Below, in pieces: positions 28,693-37,318 of a DNA stretch of 64,000 bases. Position numbers and translations under genes: made by a program. Location of the stretch: the NCBI GenBank assembly GCA_965199055.1, contig CBDAQR010000003.1, positions 1,922,001 to 1,986,000 of the forward strand, read 5' to 3'. Position 1 is the first letter of the stretch. The number at the start of each line of letters is the position of its first letter. This DNA comes from CBDAQR01 sp965199055 (GTDB taxonomy: Bacteria; Pseudomonadota; Gammaproteobacteria; Pseudomonadales; Halieaceae). The notes under the pieces were generated by a model. It ran no database searches. It was not told where the DNA came from and saw only the letters and a program-made list of their open reading frames with translations.

Positions 28693-29967
28693 TTACTTCT
28701 TCAGCGCGCCGAAGGAAAGCTGTTCAGACTCTTCCATGAGCATCTTCGCCGTCTCCAGGCGACCCCGCTCGGCGGGAAACGCCTGCACCAGCCCCATAGC
28801 CAGATCGCGCACGGCTCGAGAGAACGGGGTGTCGAACAAGGTGCCCGCGGTGCCCGCCAGCTTCAATGCATGTTGGGTCACTTTGAAACTATATTCCGCC
28901 ACCTGGCCTTTGCAGGTGCGCCAGAACGGCATGACTTCTTCCTTCGGCATAATGGGTGGCTCAGAAGTCTCTATGTCGATCATCCGCCGTGCCCACAACA
29001 TGGCCGTATTCAAATCAGCAAACATCTGACCGATCAGTTGAGACTGATAGGGGCCCGTGCCCAATGGCTTGCCCGTATCTTCGAACTTGCGTGTACGCAT
29101 GTTGTTGAGCGCTTCGTGATAGACAGCAAAAGCCCCGGCCAGATAGATGCTCGACGCCGCCACCTGGTTGCCCACATAGCCAGAGCGACTCTGGGTGCAC
29201 ATCTTGGCAAAGGAACCCGGTATGGCGAGAGCGTTCTCCGCCGGAACAAACACCTTCTCCAGTACCAGACCATCGGTGGCAGAACCGCGCATGCCCATCG
29301 CATCCCAATTGATGCGACTGCGGCTACCCGGCGCATCCCGGTCGACGATAAATGTGCAAAGCCCGCTGGCATCGTCGATCCCATCAAGACTCGCTGCTAC
29401 CAGGTATTGGTCGGCGATGCCGGTTGCACAACCAAAAGACTTGGTGCCGGTAAGCTCCCAACCACCGTCGACGGGTACCGCCTTCGTGGTGATGGTTATC
29501 GCCGCACCTTCGGACTTAACCGATTCGCTGGCAAAGTTGGCCAGCCACTTACCATCGCGGCCCATGGTGTAGAGCACCTTCTCCGCAAACTCTTTTACGA
29601 TTGGCGCTTCTTCATCATTGAACAGCCCCGCATCCAGGGCCTTCAGCGAAAGATTGCCACGGGACGCCGAAGTGAGATGAAAAAAGTAAGACAGGGCCGT
29701 CGACGGGCACACCGTGCCTATAGCAAAGCAGGCACCGGCCCAGACCCGCAGATCACCGCCCAGGCCGCCGTATTCTTTTGGTACAACCAGACCCAGGAGT
29801 CCCGCATCGCTCAGGGTTTTCACGTTCGCCGGATCGAGGAAGCCCTCTTTGTCCATTGGACCGGAACGCTCCGCCAAAACCGGCAGCACATCTTCAACGC
29901 GCTGTAATATGGCCTTCTCTTCCGCCGTGTAATCCTCGACCAGGTACTCGGCCGTTAACTTGCTCAT
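28693..29967 (-). CDS. acyl-CoA-dehydrogenase-fold flavoprotein lacking the catalytic Glu
   Basis: 424 aa. N-terminal helical domain, central beta domain ('TGTKSFGCATGIADQYLVA', a flavin-binding segment) and C-terminal helical domain of the acyl-CoA dehydrogenase superfamily. At the position of the usual catalytic Glu near the C-terminus (after 'RAVRDLAMGLVQ') there is Ala ('AFPAERGR'). Such members are often flavin-dependent monooxygenases or specialised reductases rather than acyl-CoA dehydrogenases. It lies between an RCCR-like gene and an aldehyde dehydrogenase in the regulated operon, so action on a pyrrolic intermediate is possible. Fold confident; reaction unknown. Confidence 0.85.
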   Translation of the reverse strand: MSKLTAEYLVEDYTAEEKAILQRVEDVLPVLAERSGPMDKEGFLDPANVKTLSDAGLLGLVVPKEYGGLGGDLRVWAGACFAIGTVCPSTALSYFFHLTSASRGNLSLKALDAGLFNDEEAPIVKEFAEKVLYTMGRDGKWLANFASESVKSEGAAITITTKAVPVDGGWELTGTKSFGCATGIADQYLVAASLDGIDDASGLCTFIVDRDAPGSRSRINWDAMGMRGSATDGLVLEKVFVPAENALAIPGSFAKMCTQSRSGYVGNQVAASSIYLAGAFAVYHEALNNMRTRKFEDTGKPLGTGPYQSQLIGQMFADLNTAMLWARRMIDIETSEPPIMPKEEVMPFWRTCKGQVAEYSFKVTQHALKLAGTAGTLFDTPFSRAVRDLAMGLVQAFPAERGRLETAKMLMEESEQLSFGALKK

Positions 29968-29994
29968 CTCGTCTTCCTCAGCTTTGCGGCTGTC

Positions 29995-30750
29995 TCAATC
30001 ACTGGTACTACGCAACAGTGCAATTTGTGCATCGACCGCTTCGCGCCCCACGAGTGGCGTGATCTGGTCCCACACTTTGTCGACATCCTCATTAAATATA
30101 ATGGCCTTGTTGCGGCGATCCCGCTCGACCAGTTGTTCGCGACTAACAGCCTGCGCATCAGCAGAAGTAACGCCGTTTTCGACCAGAGCGAACCAGTGCT
30201 CCAGATAATCGTTAACGGAATCTTCGATCGCTGTGAACGCTTCCGGTGTGGCTCGATTGGCCAGCATCCAGGGAGACATAATCGCGTACTGCCGTGGGCT
30301 GAGCTGGGCCTTTGAGAGGCCTTCTATCGCTTCGCCCTTTTCATGAGCTTCAGTTAAGGGGGTAAAACACTCGTCCATGTAATCCAGGTTGGAACCCAGG
30401 TCCAGGCGTGGAATCAGGTCGAGGTGAAATGCGTGGTGATCGCCGGCACGCACAGAATCCAGTGTGAAATGCGGTATCGCACTATCGGATGGCGTGAAGG
30501 CAAACATCATATGGGAATCCAGCTGGATGGGCGGTACAACAATGGTCGACGTCACCAACTGAAACAGCGGTCCACCTTTGAACACGCGCACCTGGCCAAC
30601 GGGCCCGTCGTACATGGGGGCCTGACAGGTCAGAGGCAACCAGGGGCCTCCGTCCTCCGCCGTCTGTTCTTCCAGGCCAAGACGCGTTACTACCTTATCG
30701 AGCGTGCTCTGCCAGAGAGCTTGTGACAGTGAAGCATTCTGTTCAGTCAT
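29995..30750 (-). CDS. RCCR/ferredoxin-dependent bilin reductase-like protein 1
   Basis: 251 aa, ATG with AAAGG upstream. The central 'HAFHLDLIPRLDLGSNLDYMDE' aligns with plant red chlorophyll catabolite reductase (RCCR) 'LDLPHRKDLVLNPDYLKEY'. The late 'ERD...NED' keeps RD-x10-D, so D222 matches Asp291 of Arabidopsis RCCR as I recall it. Asp98 stands where the plant enzyme has Glu154, whereas the other two paralogues here have Ala. RCCR and its FDBR relatives reduce linear tetrapyrroles using ferredoxin. It is the most divergent of the three copies and sits in the operon with the double nitrilase and flavoprotein. Homology good, substrate inferred. Confidence 0.78.
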   Translation of the reverse strand: MTEQNASLSQALWQSTLDKVVTRLGLEEQTAEDGGPWLPLTCQAPMYDGPVGQVRVFKGGPLFQLVTSTIVVPPIQLDSHMMFAFTPSDSAIPHFTLDSVRAGDHHAFHLDLIPRLDLGSNLDYMDECFTPLTEAHEKGEAIEGLSKAQLSPRQYAIMSPWMLANRATPEAFTAIEDSVNDYLEHWFALVENGVTSADAQAVSREQLVERDRRNKAIIFNEDVDKVWDQITPLVGREAVDAQIALLRSTSD

Positions 30751-30784
30751 CGATTTTGCCTTTGCTTATCTTGTGACGCGCCGC

Positions 30785-32479
30785 TCAGGCAGCGCTTTCG
30801 GTTATAGGTTGCAGCAACTGCCAGGGTCGTCCCGCCAACAAGTCGGTGCCACGGGAAACCACTTTATTTTCCGCCCAACGCGGTTGAATCTTTACATGAG
30901 TAACACCAGCCTGCTGATTTGCAACGATCACGGGGGGCTGGCTTAACAGTCCATCGAACTCTCGTTCTTCCCAGGGCGTCATCACCGTGAAGTCCTTGGT
31001 TAAGCTGGTACCAAAGCTGCTACCCAGATCGCCGGGCTGCGCGGCAACCAGAAGATTGACCCGGTTTTCCGCTGAGCGCTCGAGTAAGCCGGTATGCAGC
31101 TCCCAGTGCTCCAAGGGCTGCGCAGGCACGATGACGCTATCCGCTCCGGCCTGGGCCGCCATACGGAACGCCTCGGGTTGGCAAGCGTCATCGGAGGTCA
31201 ACATTGCTACTCGCGAGAAACCGATATCAGCAACGGTCACGGCATCGGACAGTGCTGAAAAGGCGAAGCGCTCCGACTGGTGCAGCTGACCCTGACGCAA
31301 TACCAAACCGTCGGCGCCAATGAGCACCGCACAGTATTGTTCGGGATCGGGCAATACCAGACTGGTTGCGACATACTGACCTTGCGCGCAACAAGCCGCG
31401 AGGACATCGATGATACTCAGTGAATCCTCGATCGCCTCGGCAAGCACTTCCAGCTGTTGACCGGGCAGGAAAAACAATGGTGGCAGCACCGCAATTTGCG
31501 CGCCTGCGCCAAAGGCGCTAGCCACCAGCTCCACTGCTTCTGCGGGCGCCTCGACACCGCAAGATGACAGCTGTATCAGCGCAGCGTTTGCGGATTCCTC
31601 TCCTCCGGTCTGCACCGGTTGGCTGGCGGGATCTTCCCCGAGAAACGCATACAACTCCGGGCGCCGAACCGCCACCACGTCGGTGCCATCGGGTCGCTTC
31701 TTGTTGTCGGCATCGCCCAGCACAATGTCCGCGTACACAACCTCTTCTTGATCAAGAGAAGCGCAAGCGAGCACGGTGCCATCCGGAGCAACCACCTGGC
31801 TCTCGCCGGCACCCATCAGAAACTTCGGGGGAATGCCGGTTTCCTGAGACACCGGCTCCACCAGCTCTTCGGGGATCAGCGGGCCGATCTTATTCGCCGC
31901 CGCAACAAATACCTTATTCTCAGCGGCACGCACCGGTATATGAAGTGAACCCTCGTCAGAGGCAAAGGAGTTGAGGCTATTGCACATCAGCTGGGCGCCG
32001 CGCAGGGCCAGGCAGCGCGGGGTTTCATTAATCACCCCATCCATGCAGGCATATAGACCAATGCGTCCGTAGGGGGTTTCTGTAATCGGACCGGGTGCCT
32101 GGGCCCGCCGCAGAAAGTCGTTCTCGTGACCGATCAATACCTGCTTGTCATTGGTCGCCAGCAATTCACCGCTCGGGCTATAGAGCAGACTCGTTCCCGT
32201 GCACACCGGCGCCTCCCGGCGCACGGTCGCGTTGACCACCACGTAGGCACCGATCTCTTTCGCCTTCGCGGCTATCGCCGCCAGCCATTCACCGTCGAGG
32301 GCTACCGACACCGAATAACAATGGTCCTGGTCAGCATACCAGGACAAATGATTGGAGAACTCCGGCAGCACCACAAGGTCGGGATTGCACTCGGCCGCTT
32401 TATCCAGCATGCGCAGACAGGTGGCCAGATTTACTTCCAGATCAGCTCCAATGGCGCACTGTGCTACCGCTACTCTCAC
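30785..32479 (-). CDS. tandem nitrilase-superfamily protein 1, second domain degenerate
   Basis: 564 aa, GTG start. Domain 1 (about residues 1-280) has the full Glu-Lys-Cys triad: E40 in 'VLPEFSNH', K112 in 'NDKQVLIG', C145 in 'GLYACMDG'. It should hydrolyse a carbon-nitrogen bond (amide, nitrile or N-carbamoyl). Domain 2 (about 298-555) has the same fold pattern but Pro at the Glu site (LPPLFF), no Lys ('RQGQLHQS') and Ser at the Cys site ('MLTSDDACQPEA'), so it is probably inactive and structural. A paralogue with the same architecture lies at 49.9-51.6 kb. It follows the TonB receptor in the operator-C operon. Amide substrate in the pathway is inference. Confidence 0.85.
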   Translation of the reverse strand: MRVAVAQCAIGADLEVNLATCLRMLDKAAECNPDLVVLPEFSNHLSWYADQDHCYSVSVALDGEWLAAIAAKAKEIGAYVVVNATVRREAPVCTGTSLLYSPSGELLATNDKQVLIGHENDFLRRAQAPGPITETPYGRIGLYACMDGVINETPRCLALRGAQLMCNSLNSFASDEGSLHIPVRAAENKVFVAAANKIGPLIPEELVEPVSQETGIPPKFLMGAGESQVVAPDGTVLACASLDQEEVVYADIVLGDADNKKRPDGTDVVAVRRPELYAFLGEDPASQPVQTGGEESANAALIQLSSCGVEAPAEAVELVASAFGAGAQIAVLPPLFFLPGQQLEVLAEAIEDSLSIIDVLAACCAQGQYVATSLVLPDPEQYCAVLIGADGLVLRQGQLHQSERFAFSALSDAVTVADIGFSRVAMLTSDDACQPEAFRMAAQAGADSVIVPAQPLEHWELHTGLLERSAENRVNLLVAAQPGDLGSSFGTSLTKDFTVMTPWEEREFDGLLSQPPVIVANQQAGVTHVKIQPRWAENKVVSRGTDLLAGRPWQLLQPITESAA

Positions 32480-32504
32480 ATTACTCTCGCGCAGATCACG
32501 TTAT

Positions 32505-35135
32505 TCAGAAGTTGTACTTGATAGTGCCGCCCCAGGTGCGACCCTGGCCATTCGCCACCAGCATGTTGTTGAACAGCGCGGTATTGAATACCGACTGCAC
32601 GTACTCTTCATCGTCGAGGTTCTTACCCCAGATAGTGACATCCCAGTGACCGTCTGGACCGGTGAAATTCACTGAGCCGTTGTACAGCGTACGCTCATCG
32701 ACATAGCCAACGTTCAATGGATTGATGTACTGCTTGGACTGGTAGCTGGCATCAATGCGCGCACTAACAGTCCAGCCATTAAACCACTCATCTACATAGT
32801 TGATGGCGCCGATAGCCATGTGCTCAGAGGTGCGAGCCAATTGGTTGCCATCGACATCGGTGTCACCGCAGAGGAAGGGCTGACCCGGGTTATTGGGGTC
32901 TTCGGCCGGAATCAGGTCCTCAGCACAGTCGTAGTAGTAGTAACGCTGAGCGGCGTCATACTCCGCATCGTCATACTCCGGATCGATCCAGGTATAGCCA
33001 AAATCGATGCTCCACTCGCTGGTGAAGCGCCAGGTTCCTTCCACCTCGAAACCCAGGTTGGTCGCATCGCCGATATTGCCGATGACCACGTTCGAGTTCT
33101 GGCTCTGCACCGTTGGGCTGAGCGAGCCCTGCATGTCAGACCAGTCAACGTAGAACAGTGCACCGTTAAGGGTTAGCTTGTTGTCAAAGAAGACGTTCTT
33201 GCTACCTACCTCAAAGGTCCAGTTTTCTTCCTCGTCATAGGTCAGGTCAGCCGTGGAAGTGGAGTTATTAAAACCACCAGACTTCACGCCTTTTGCGACA
33301 TAAGCGTAAACCATGTTGTCGTCAGACCAGGCCCAGTCAATACTCAGGCGCGGCGTGAAGTAGTCAAAGGTCTCACTGTCGTTGGGCACTACGATGGTGG
33401 ACTCGATGGCCACATCCCCGAAGATGCCTTCGCCATAACCGACTTCGCCGGGTGCCAGGCCGAAGATATCGGTAAGGCGGCTGACATCGCGATCTTCTTC
33501 GGTATAACGCGCTTCAACCCTCAGGGTCAGCTCGTCATTGATGTTGTAAGTCACCTCACCAAAGATGGCGACAATTTCATCGTCGTATTTAGTGAGGTTC
33601 GAGCGAGCGCCGTTCCAGTTGTTGTTGAAGAAATCGAGAATCCCCAGAAACTGCACATCGTCCAGCGGACCCGGCATGCCGGGCACGATCCCCAGGTTAC
33701 AGTTGGCAATCTCGTCGTTAGCGCTGCCGCTGTTGTTCAGATCGCGGTCGCTACAAGGCGGTGCGAAGATCGTGAGGTCGAAGGACTCGTCATCCGTCTC
33801 CGCATAGTAGAGACCACCAGACATGCTCAGGTTATCGGTGGGCACCCACTCCAGACGCAGCTCGTAGGAATTGGTATCCAGTTGCGAGTTCGGGCGGGAG
33901 CTAAAGTCTGACGTATGGATCGTTTGAACCACATCGTTGTAGGTCGACCCTTCCAACGCATCACGCTGCGCCGGACCACTGGTCTCGGAGTCGTGGTCGA
34001 TGTAGCCAAACAGAAACTGCATGTTCCACTCATCGTTGATGTCCCAGCTCACATTGACGCTAACCAGCTCGGTTTCCGCCTCGGCTCCAAAGCCACGCGG
34101 ATCGACCGCACCGAAAATGGCCTGATCAGGTTTCGGCTCCCCACTACCGATAAAAGTGCCGGGGCCCGGCTCTTCGGGCAAGGCACCCTTCCACAACGTA
34201 TTGCCGGTGATATAGCTCGGGATTGGGCCGTTAAACACCTCGAGCGTCTTCGTGTTGAAGTTCATGTCGTCGTACTGGGAGGTACCGAAATTGGCCACCT
34301 GGGCTACGCCGTTGATGAAGTAGCTCGACTGAAATTCGCGCTGAATTTGCGTGTCGTAGTACGTGGTACTGATCTCAAGGTCATCGCTGGGGGTGAACGT
34401 CAGCGAGGCGGTAAAGGTCTCATCGTCCCAGCCACCCAGATTGCCCTCATTGTGGAATCCCGGTGAGCGGGCGCTATTGAAGGGATGTGGATTCTCATTG
34501 GCACCATCGAAATCGCTCACACCATAAGAGATACGACCATAGAGCTTGTCCTCCCAGAGCGTCCCGCTAAATGCCGCGCGGTAGTCTTCGCGCTCATCGC
34601 TACCCTGGGTGGTGAGAAAGTAGGCCTCAAAGTCTTCAGTCGGTTTTTGCGTGACATAGTTGATGGCCCCAGCGAATGCGTTGCGACCATACAGTGCATT
34701 CTGTGGACCCTTGACCACCTCGACACGCGCCAGGTCGACCATGCCCAGATTCATCATGCTCTGACGTTGCAGGTAGACACCGTCGAGATAAACACCCACG
34801 TTTTGGAAGCGGTCCTGCACAAAGTTGGTCGCGAGGCCGCGGATGGTGGCAGAGCCCTGCACACCGGAGCTCACGCCCTGGTTGTAGCTAAGACCGATAG
34901 TATTCTGGGCGAGGTCTTCCATCGTCTGAATATCGCGGCGCTGCAGCGCTTCCGCCTGAAACGGCACGATAGCCAATGGCACATCCTGCACGGATTCGGC
35001 CCGTTTGCGCGCCGTTACAATGACTTCTTCCAACACCAGCCCGCTGGCACCGGCCCCGTCCTGGGCCTTTACTTGTGCCGCTCCGAGCGGCGTTGTCAGC
35101 GCTACAGCGAGCGCTAAAGATCTCTTTGAAAACAT
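32505..35135 (-). CDS. TonB-dependent outer-membrane receptor, first gene of catabolic operon
   Basis: 876 aa with signal peptide (cleavage near 'QVKAQ'), TonB box 'LEEVIVTARKRAES', plug domain ('GPQNALYGRNAFAGAINYVT') and a 22-strand-type barrel ending in Phe ('GGTIKYNF'). Complete and intact, unlike the pseudogene at 20-24 kb. Active uptake of a bulky substrate too large for porins is the family role. Operator candidate C lies 58 bases upstream. Eight genes follow on the same strand with short gaps down to 23,989, so it probably leads a transcript of about 11 kb. A tetrapyrrole ligand is plausible but inferred. Confidence 0.92.
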   Translation of the reverse strand: MFSKRSLALAVALTTPLGAAQVKAQDGAGASGLVLEEVIVTARKRAESVQDVPLAIVPFQAEALQRRDIQTMEDLAQNTIGLSYNQGVSSGVQGSATIRGLATNFVQDRFQNVGVYLDGVYLQRQSMMNLGMVDLARVEVVKGPQNALYGRNAFAGAINYVTQKPTEDFEAYFLTTQGSDEREDYRAAFSGTLWEDKLYGRISYGVSDFDGANENPHPFNSARSPGFHNEGNLGGWDDETFTASLTFTPSDDLEISTTYYDTQIQREFQSSYFINGVAQVANFGTSQYDDMNFNTKTLEVFNGPIPSYITGNTLWKGALPEEPGPGTFIGSGEPKPDQAIFGAVDPRGFGAEAETELVSVNVSWDINDEWNMQFLFGYIDHDSETSGPAQRDALEGSTYNDVVQTIHTSDFSSRPNSQLDTNSYELRLEWVPTDNLSMSGGLYYAETDDESFDLTIFAPPCSDRDLNNSGSANDEIANCNLGIVPGMPGPLDDVQFLGILDFFNNNWNGARSNLTKYDDEIVAIFGEVTYNINDELTLRVEARYTEEDRDVSRLTDIFGLAPGEVGYGEGIFGDVAIESTIVVPNDSETFDYFTPRLSIDWAWSDDNMVYAYVAKGVKSGGFNNSTSTADLTYDEEENWTFEVGSKNVFFDNKLTLNGALFYVDWSDMQGSLSPTVQSQNSNVVIGNIGDATNLGFEVEGTWRFTSEWSIDFGYTWIDPEYDDAEYDAAQRYYYYDCAEDLIPAEDPNNPGQPFLCGDTDVDGNQLARTSEHMAIGAINYVDEWFNGWTVSARIDASYQSKQYINPLNVGYVDERTLYNGSVNFTGPDGHWDVTIWGKNLDDEEYVQSVFNTALFNNMLVANGQGRTWGGTIKYNF

Positions 35136-35192
35136 GGCTAAGCCCCCGATTTTTCCCGATTAATTTCTTTTAGCGTTAGTATTTGATATAAA

Positions 35193-35208
35193 ATACTATC
35201 ATTATATC
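35193..35208. promoter_or_regulatory. GntR-type operator candidate C
   Basis: ATACTATCATTATATC shares the right 12 bases TATCATTATATC exactly with site A, and the following TTTTG as well. A further GATAT half lies at 35185-35189. It sits between the divergent TonB-receptor operon and the MFS gene. TATAAT on the minus strand overlaps it. Confidence 0.7.
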
Positions 35209-35298
35209 TTTTGATCAATAAGTCAGCCCAAAAAGCGCGTAAATCCGGCACCGAGAATGCCGCGTATAAGGTTTGTACAACTCTGGGGAAATAAGAAT

Positions 35299-36627
35299 AT
35301 GAGCAATCCGCTGCCGGCCGCCGGCAACCGCTTCATGGGCATGAACCTCAATGGGTCGACCAATGGTTTCAATATGGTCACCTTTTACTGGGCCTGCCTG
35401 ACCGGCATCCTGCTGTCGACCTTCGTACCGCAGCTGCAACCCTATCTGTTGACCGAGTTCCTGAATATTCCGGAAAACCAACAGGGGGTTATCAGCGGCA
35501 ATCTCTCCTTCTGGGGAGAAATCGTCATTGTCGCAATGGTGGGTGTTTGGGGTTCGCTATCAGACCGCATCGGCCGCCGACCCATCATGGCCCTTGGCTA
35601 CCTGATTATGTCGGTCGGCATCTTTCTCTACCCGCGCGCCACCACCTATGAGGGCCTGATGCTGGCCCGCGTCGCTTTTGCGATGGGCGTTGCCGCCTAC
35701 AGCGTAATCATCGTGACCCTGATCGCCGACTATGTCTCAGACGACAGCCGCGGCAAGGCCTCGGGTATGTTGGGCTTTTTCAATGGCGTCGGCGCTCTCA
35801 TTACCGTGATGGTCCTGCTGCGACTACCGGCCATGTTTCAGGGTGCGGGTGCTACTCCCCTCGAAGCGGGTTTCTACACCTACTGGATCATCGCGGTTCT
35901 GACATTCGTAACTGCCGTGCTGATGTGGTTCGGGCTCAGCAAGCAGGAAGTCAGCCACTCCAATGAGCATGGCAGCATGCTGGGGCAGATGCGCGAAGGT
36001 ATCGTTGCCGCCAAGGACCCGGGCATTGCCCTCGCCTACGCCGCTTCCTTTGTCGCCCGCGGCAACCTGGCTATTGTCGGCACCTTCTTTACGCTCTGGC
36101 TCGCCAATCATGGCACCATCGAAATGGGTATGACCCGAGCGGACTCCATGGCGAAGGCCGGCGCCATCATCGCCATCACGCAGTCGGTGGCGCTATTTAG
36201 CGCACCGATCTTTGGCATCCTCACTGATAAGATCAACCGAGTTTCCGCCCTCAACATCACGCTATTGCTGGCCTTCCTCGGTTACGGCGGCACCTGGTTT
36301 GTTAGCGACCCCTTCGGCATGGGCATCATCCTCTGCGGCATCCTCATTGGTATGTCCGAAGTGGGCTGCATCATCACCAGTTCGGTGCTCATCGCGCAGC
36401 AATCTCCAGTGAAGATTCGGGGTGCGGTTATTGGCATGTTCAACCTGACCGGCGCCATCGGCATCATGGTAGCCAGTAAGGTCGGTGGCATTCTGTTCGA
36501 CAGCTGGCGCGAGGCGGCCCCGTTCATCATGTTCGGTGGATTCGCCCTGATTGTGCTGATCTTCGGATTGGTGGTGCGGCACAAGGTCAAACCCGCAGCA
36601 GACTCAGACTTGGAGAGCAACGCCTAA
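35299..36627 (+). CDS. MFS transporter
   Basis: 442 aa from the ATG at 35299, with GGGG about ten bases upstream; an earlier in-frame ATG at 35257 would add 14 polar residues. Twelve hydrophobic helices; motif A 'GVWGSLSDRIGRRPIMALG' is well conserved. Inner-membrane secondary transporter. It diverges from the TonB receptor operon across operator C, about 90 bases away, so it is likely co-regulated and could carry the imported compound, or a fragment of it, across the inner membrane. The substrate is inference from position. Confidence 0.88.
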   Translation: MSNPLPAAGNRFMGMNLNGSTNGFNMVTFYWACLTGILLSTFVPQLQPYLLTEFLNIPENQQGVISGNLSFWGEIVIVAMVGVWGSLSDRIGRRPIMALGYLIMSVGIFLYPRATTYEGLMLARVAFAMGVAAYSVIIVTLIADYVSDDSRGKASGMLGFFNGVGALITVMVLLRLPAMFQGAGATPLEAGFYTYWIIAVLTFVTAVLMWFGLSKQEVSHSNEHGSMLGQMREGIVAAKDPGIALAYAASFVARGNLAIVGTFFTLWLANHGTIEMGMTRADSMAKAGAIIAITQSVALFSAPIFGILTDKINRVSALNITLLLAFLGYGGTWFVSDPFGMGIILCGILIGMSEVGCIITSSVLIAQQSPVKIRGAVIGMFNLTGAIGIMVASKVGGILFDSWREAAPFIMFGGFALIVLIFGLVVRHKVKPAADSDLESNA

Positions 36628-36636
36628 GCAGCTTAA

Positions 36637-36665
36637 ACTAGGCCCATAACAACACAGGGCCTAGT
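36637..36665 (+). terminator. hairpin between MFS gene and crp
   Basis: A nine-base stem, ACTAGGCCC / GGGCCTAGT, with an eleven-base loop lies just after the MFS stop and ends three bases before the TTG start of crp. Only a short T-run follows (AGTTTG). It may terminate the MFS transcript weakly, or mask the AGGG ribosome site of crp. Confidence 0.5.
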
Positions 36666-36668
36666 AGT

Positions 36669-37307
36669 TTGATCAACCCGCGGGTAAGTAACACTCTCCC
36701 CAACGCCGAAGCGTTCCTGCAACACTGCGACATTCGCAGGTACCGCTCTCGTTCCACCATAGTTCGCGCAGGCGAGCCCAGCGAGTCGTTTTTCTTCGTG
36801 ATGGAGGGCAGCCTGGCCATCAGCATCATGGATGACGATGAGCAGGATCTGATACTTGAGTATGTCAATGCAGGCGATTTTTTTGGCGAAGTTGGCCTGT
36901 ACAAAGAAGAACGCAAAAACCGCTATGCCTCCGTACAGGCCAAAACAGAGTGCGAAGTAGCCGAAATTCGCTACGACCGGTTTCGCGAGATCATGGCCGA
37001 TTTCCCCGAAGTCCTGTTCGCCATTGGCACGCAGATGGCCGAACGGCTGTCGCACCAGGCACGCCGACTTCACGACATGGCCTTCGTCGATGCCCGCGGC
37101 CGCATCACAACTGCCCTGCATGAACTCTGCGAGCAACCCGCCGCCATGACACACCCCGATGGCATGCAGATCAAAGTCTCACGCCAGGAGCTGGCGCGCA
37201 TCGCCGGCTGCTCCCGCGAGGTGGCGGGCCGCATGCTCAAGCAACTGGAGCAGGACGGACTGGTAGAGGTTAGCGGCCACACTATCGTGGTGCTTGGGGT
37301 CCGCTAG
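36669..37307 (+). CDS. crp: cAMP receptor protein (Crp/Vfr type)
   Basis: 212 aa, TTG start (no in-frame ATG upstream; the next Met lies too far inside). Nearly collinear with E. coli Crp and Pseudomonas Vfr, including 'QPAAMTHPDGMQIKVSRQELARI' and the recognition helix 'GCSREVAGRMLKQLEQ', which keeps Arg-Glu-x-x-x-Arg. In the cyclic-nucleotide pocket the Arg of 'ERS' is kept, but the following Ser is Tyr ('NRYAS'), so ligand affinity may differ. Global regulator of carbon use. The gene has its start tucked against a hairpin and may be poorly translated. Not obviously under the GntR operator. Confidence 0.9.
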   Translation: MINPRVSNTLPNAEAFLQHCDIRRYRSRSTIVRAGEPSESFFFVMEGSLAISIMDDDEQDLILEYVNAGDFFGEVGLYKEERKNRYASVQAKTECEVAEIRYDRFREIMADFPEVLFAIGTQMAERLSHQARRLHDMAFVDARGRITTALHELCEQPAAMTHPDGMQIKVSRQELARIAGCSREVAGRMLKQLEQDGLVEVSGHTIVVLGVR

Positions 37308-37318
37308 GCTAGGCGACT

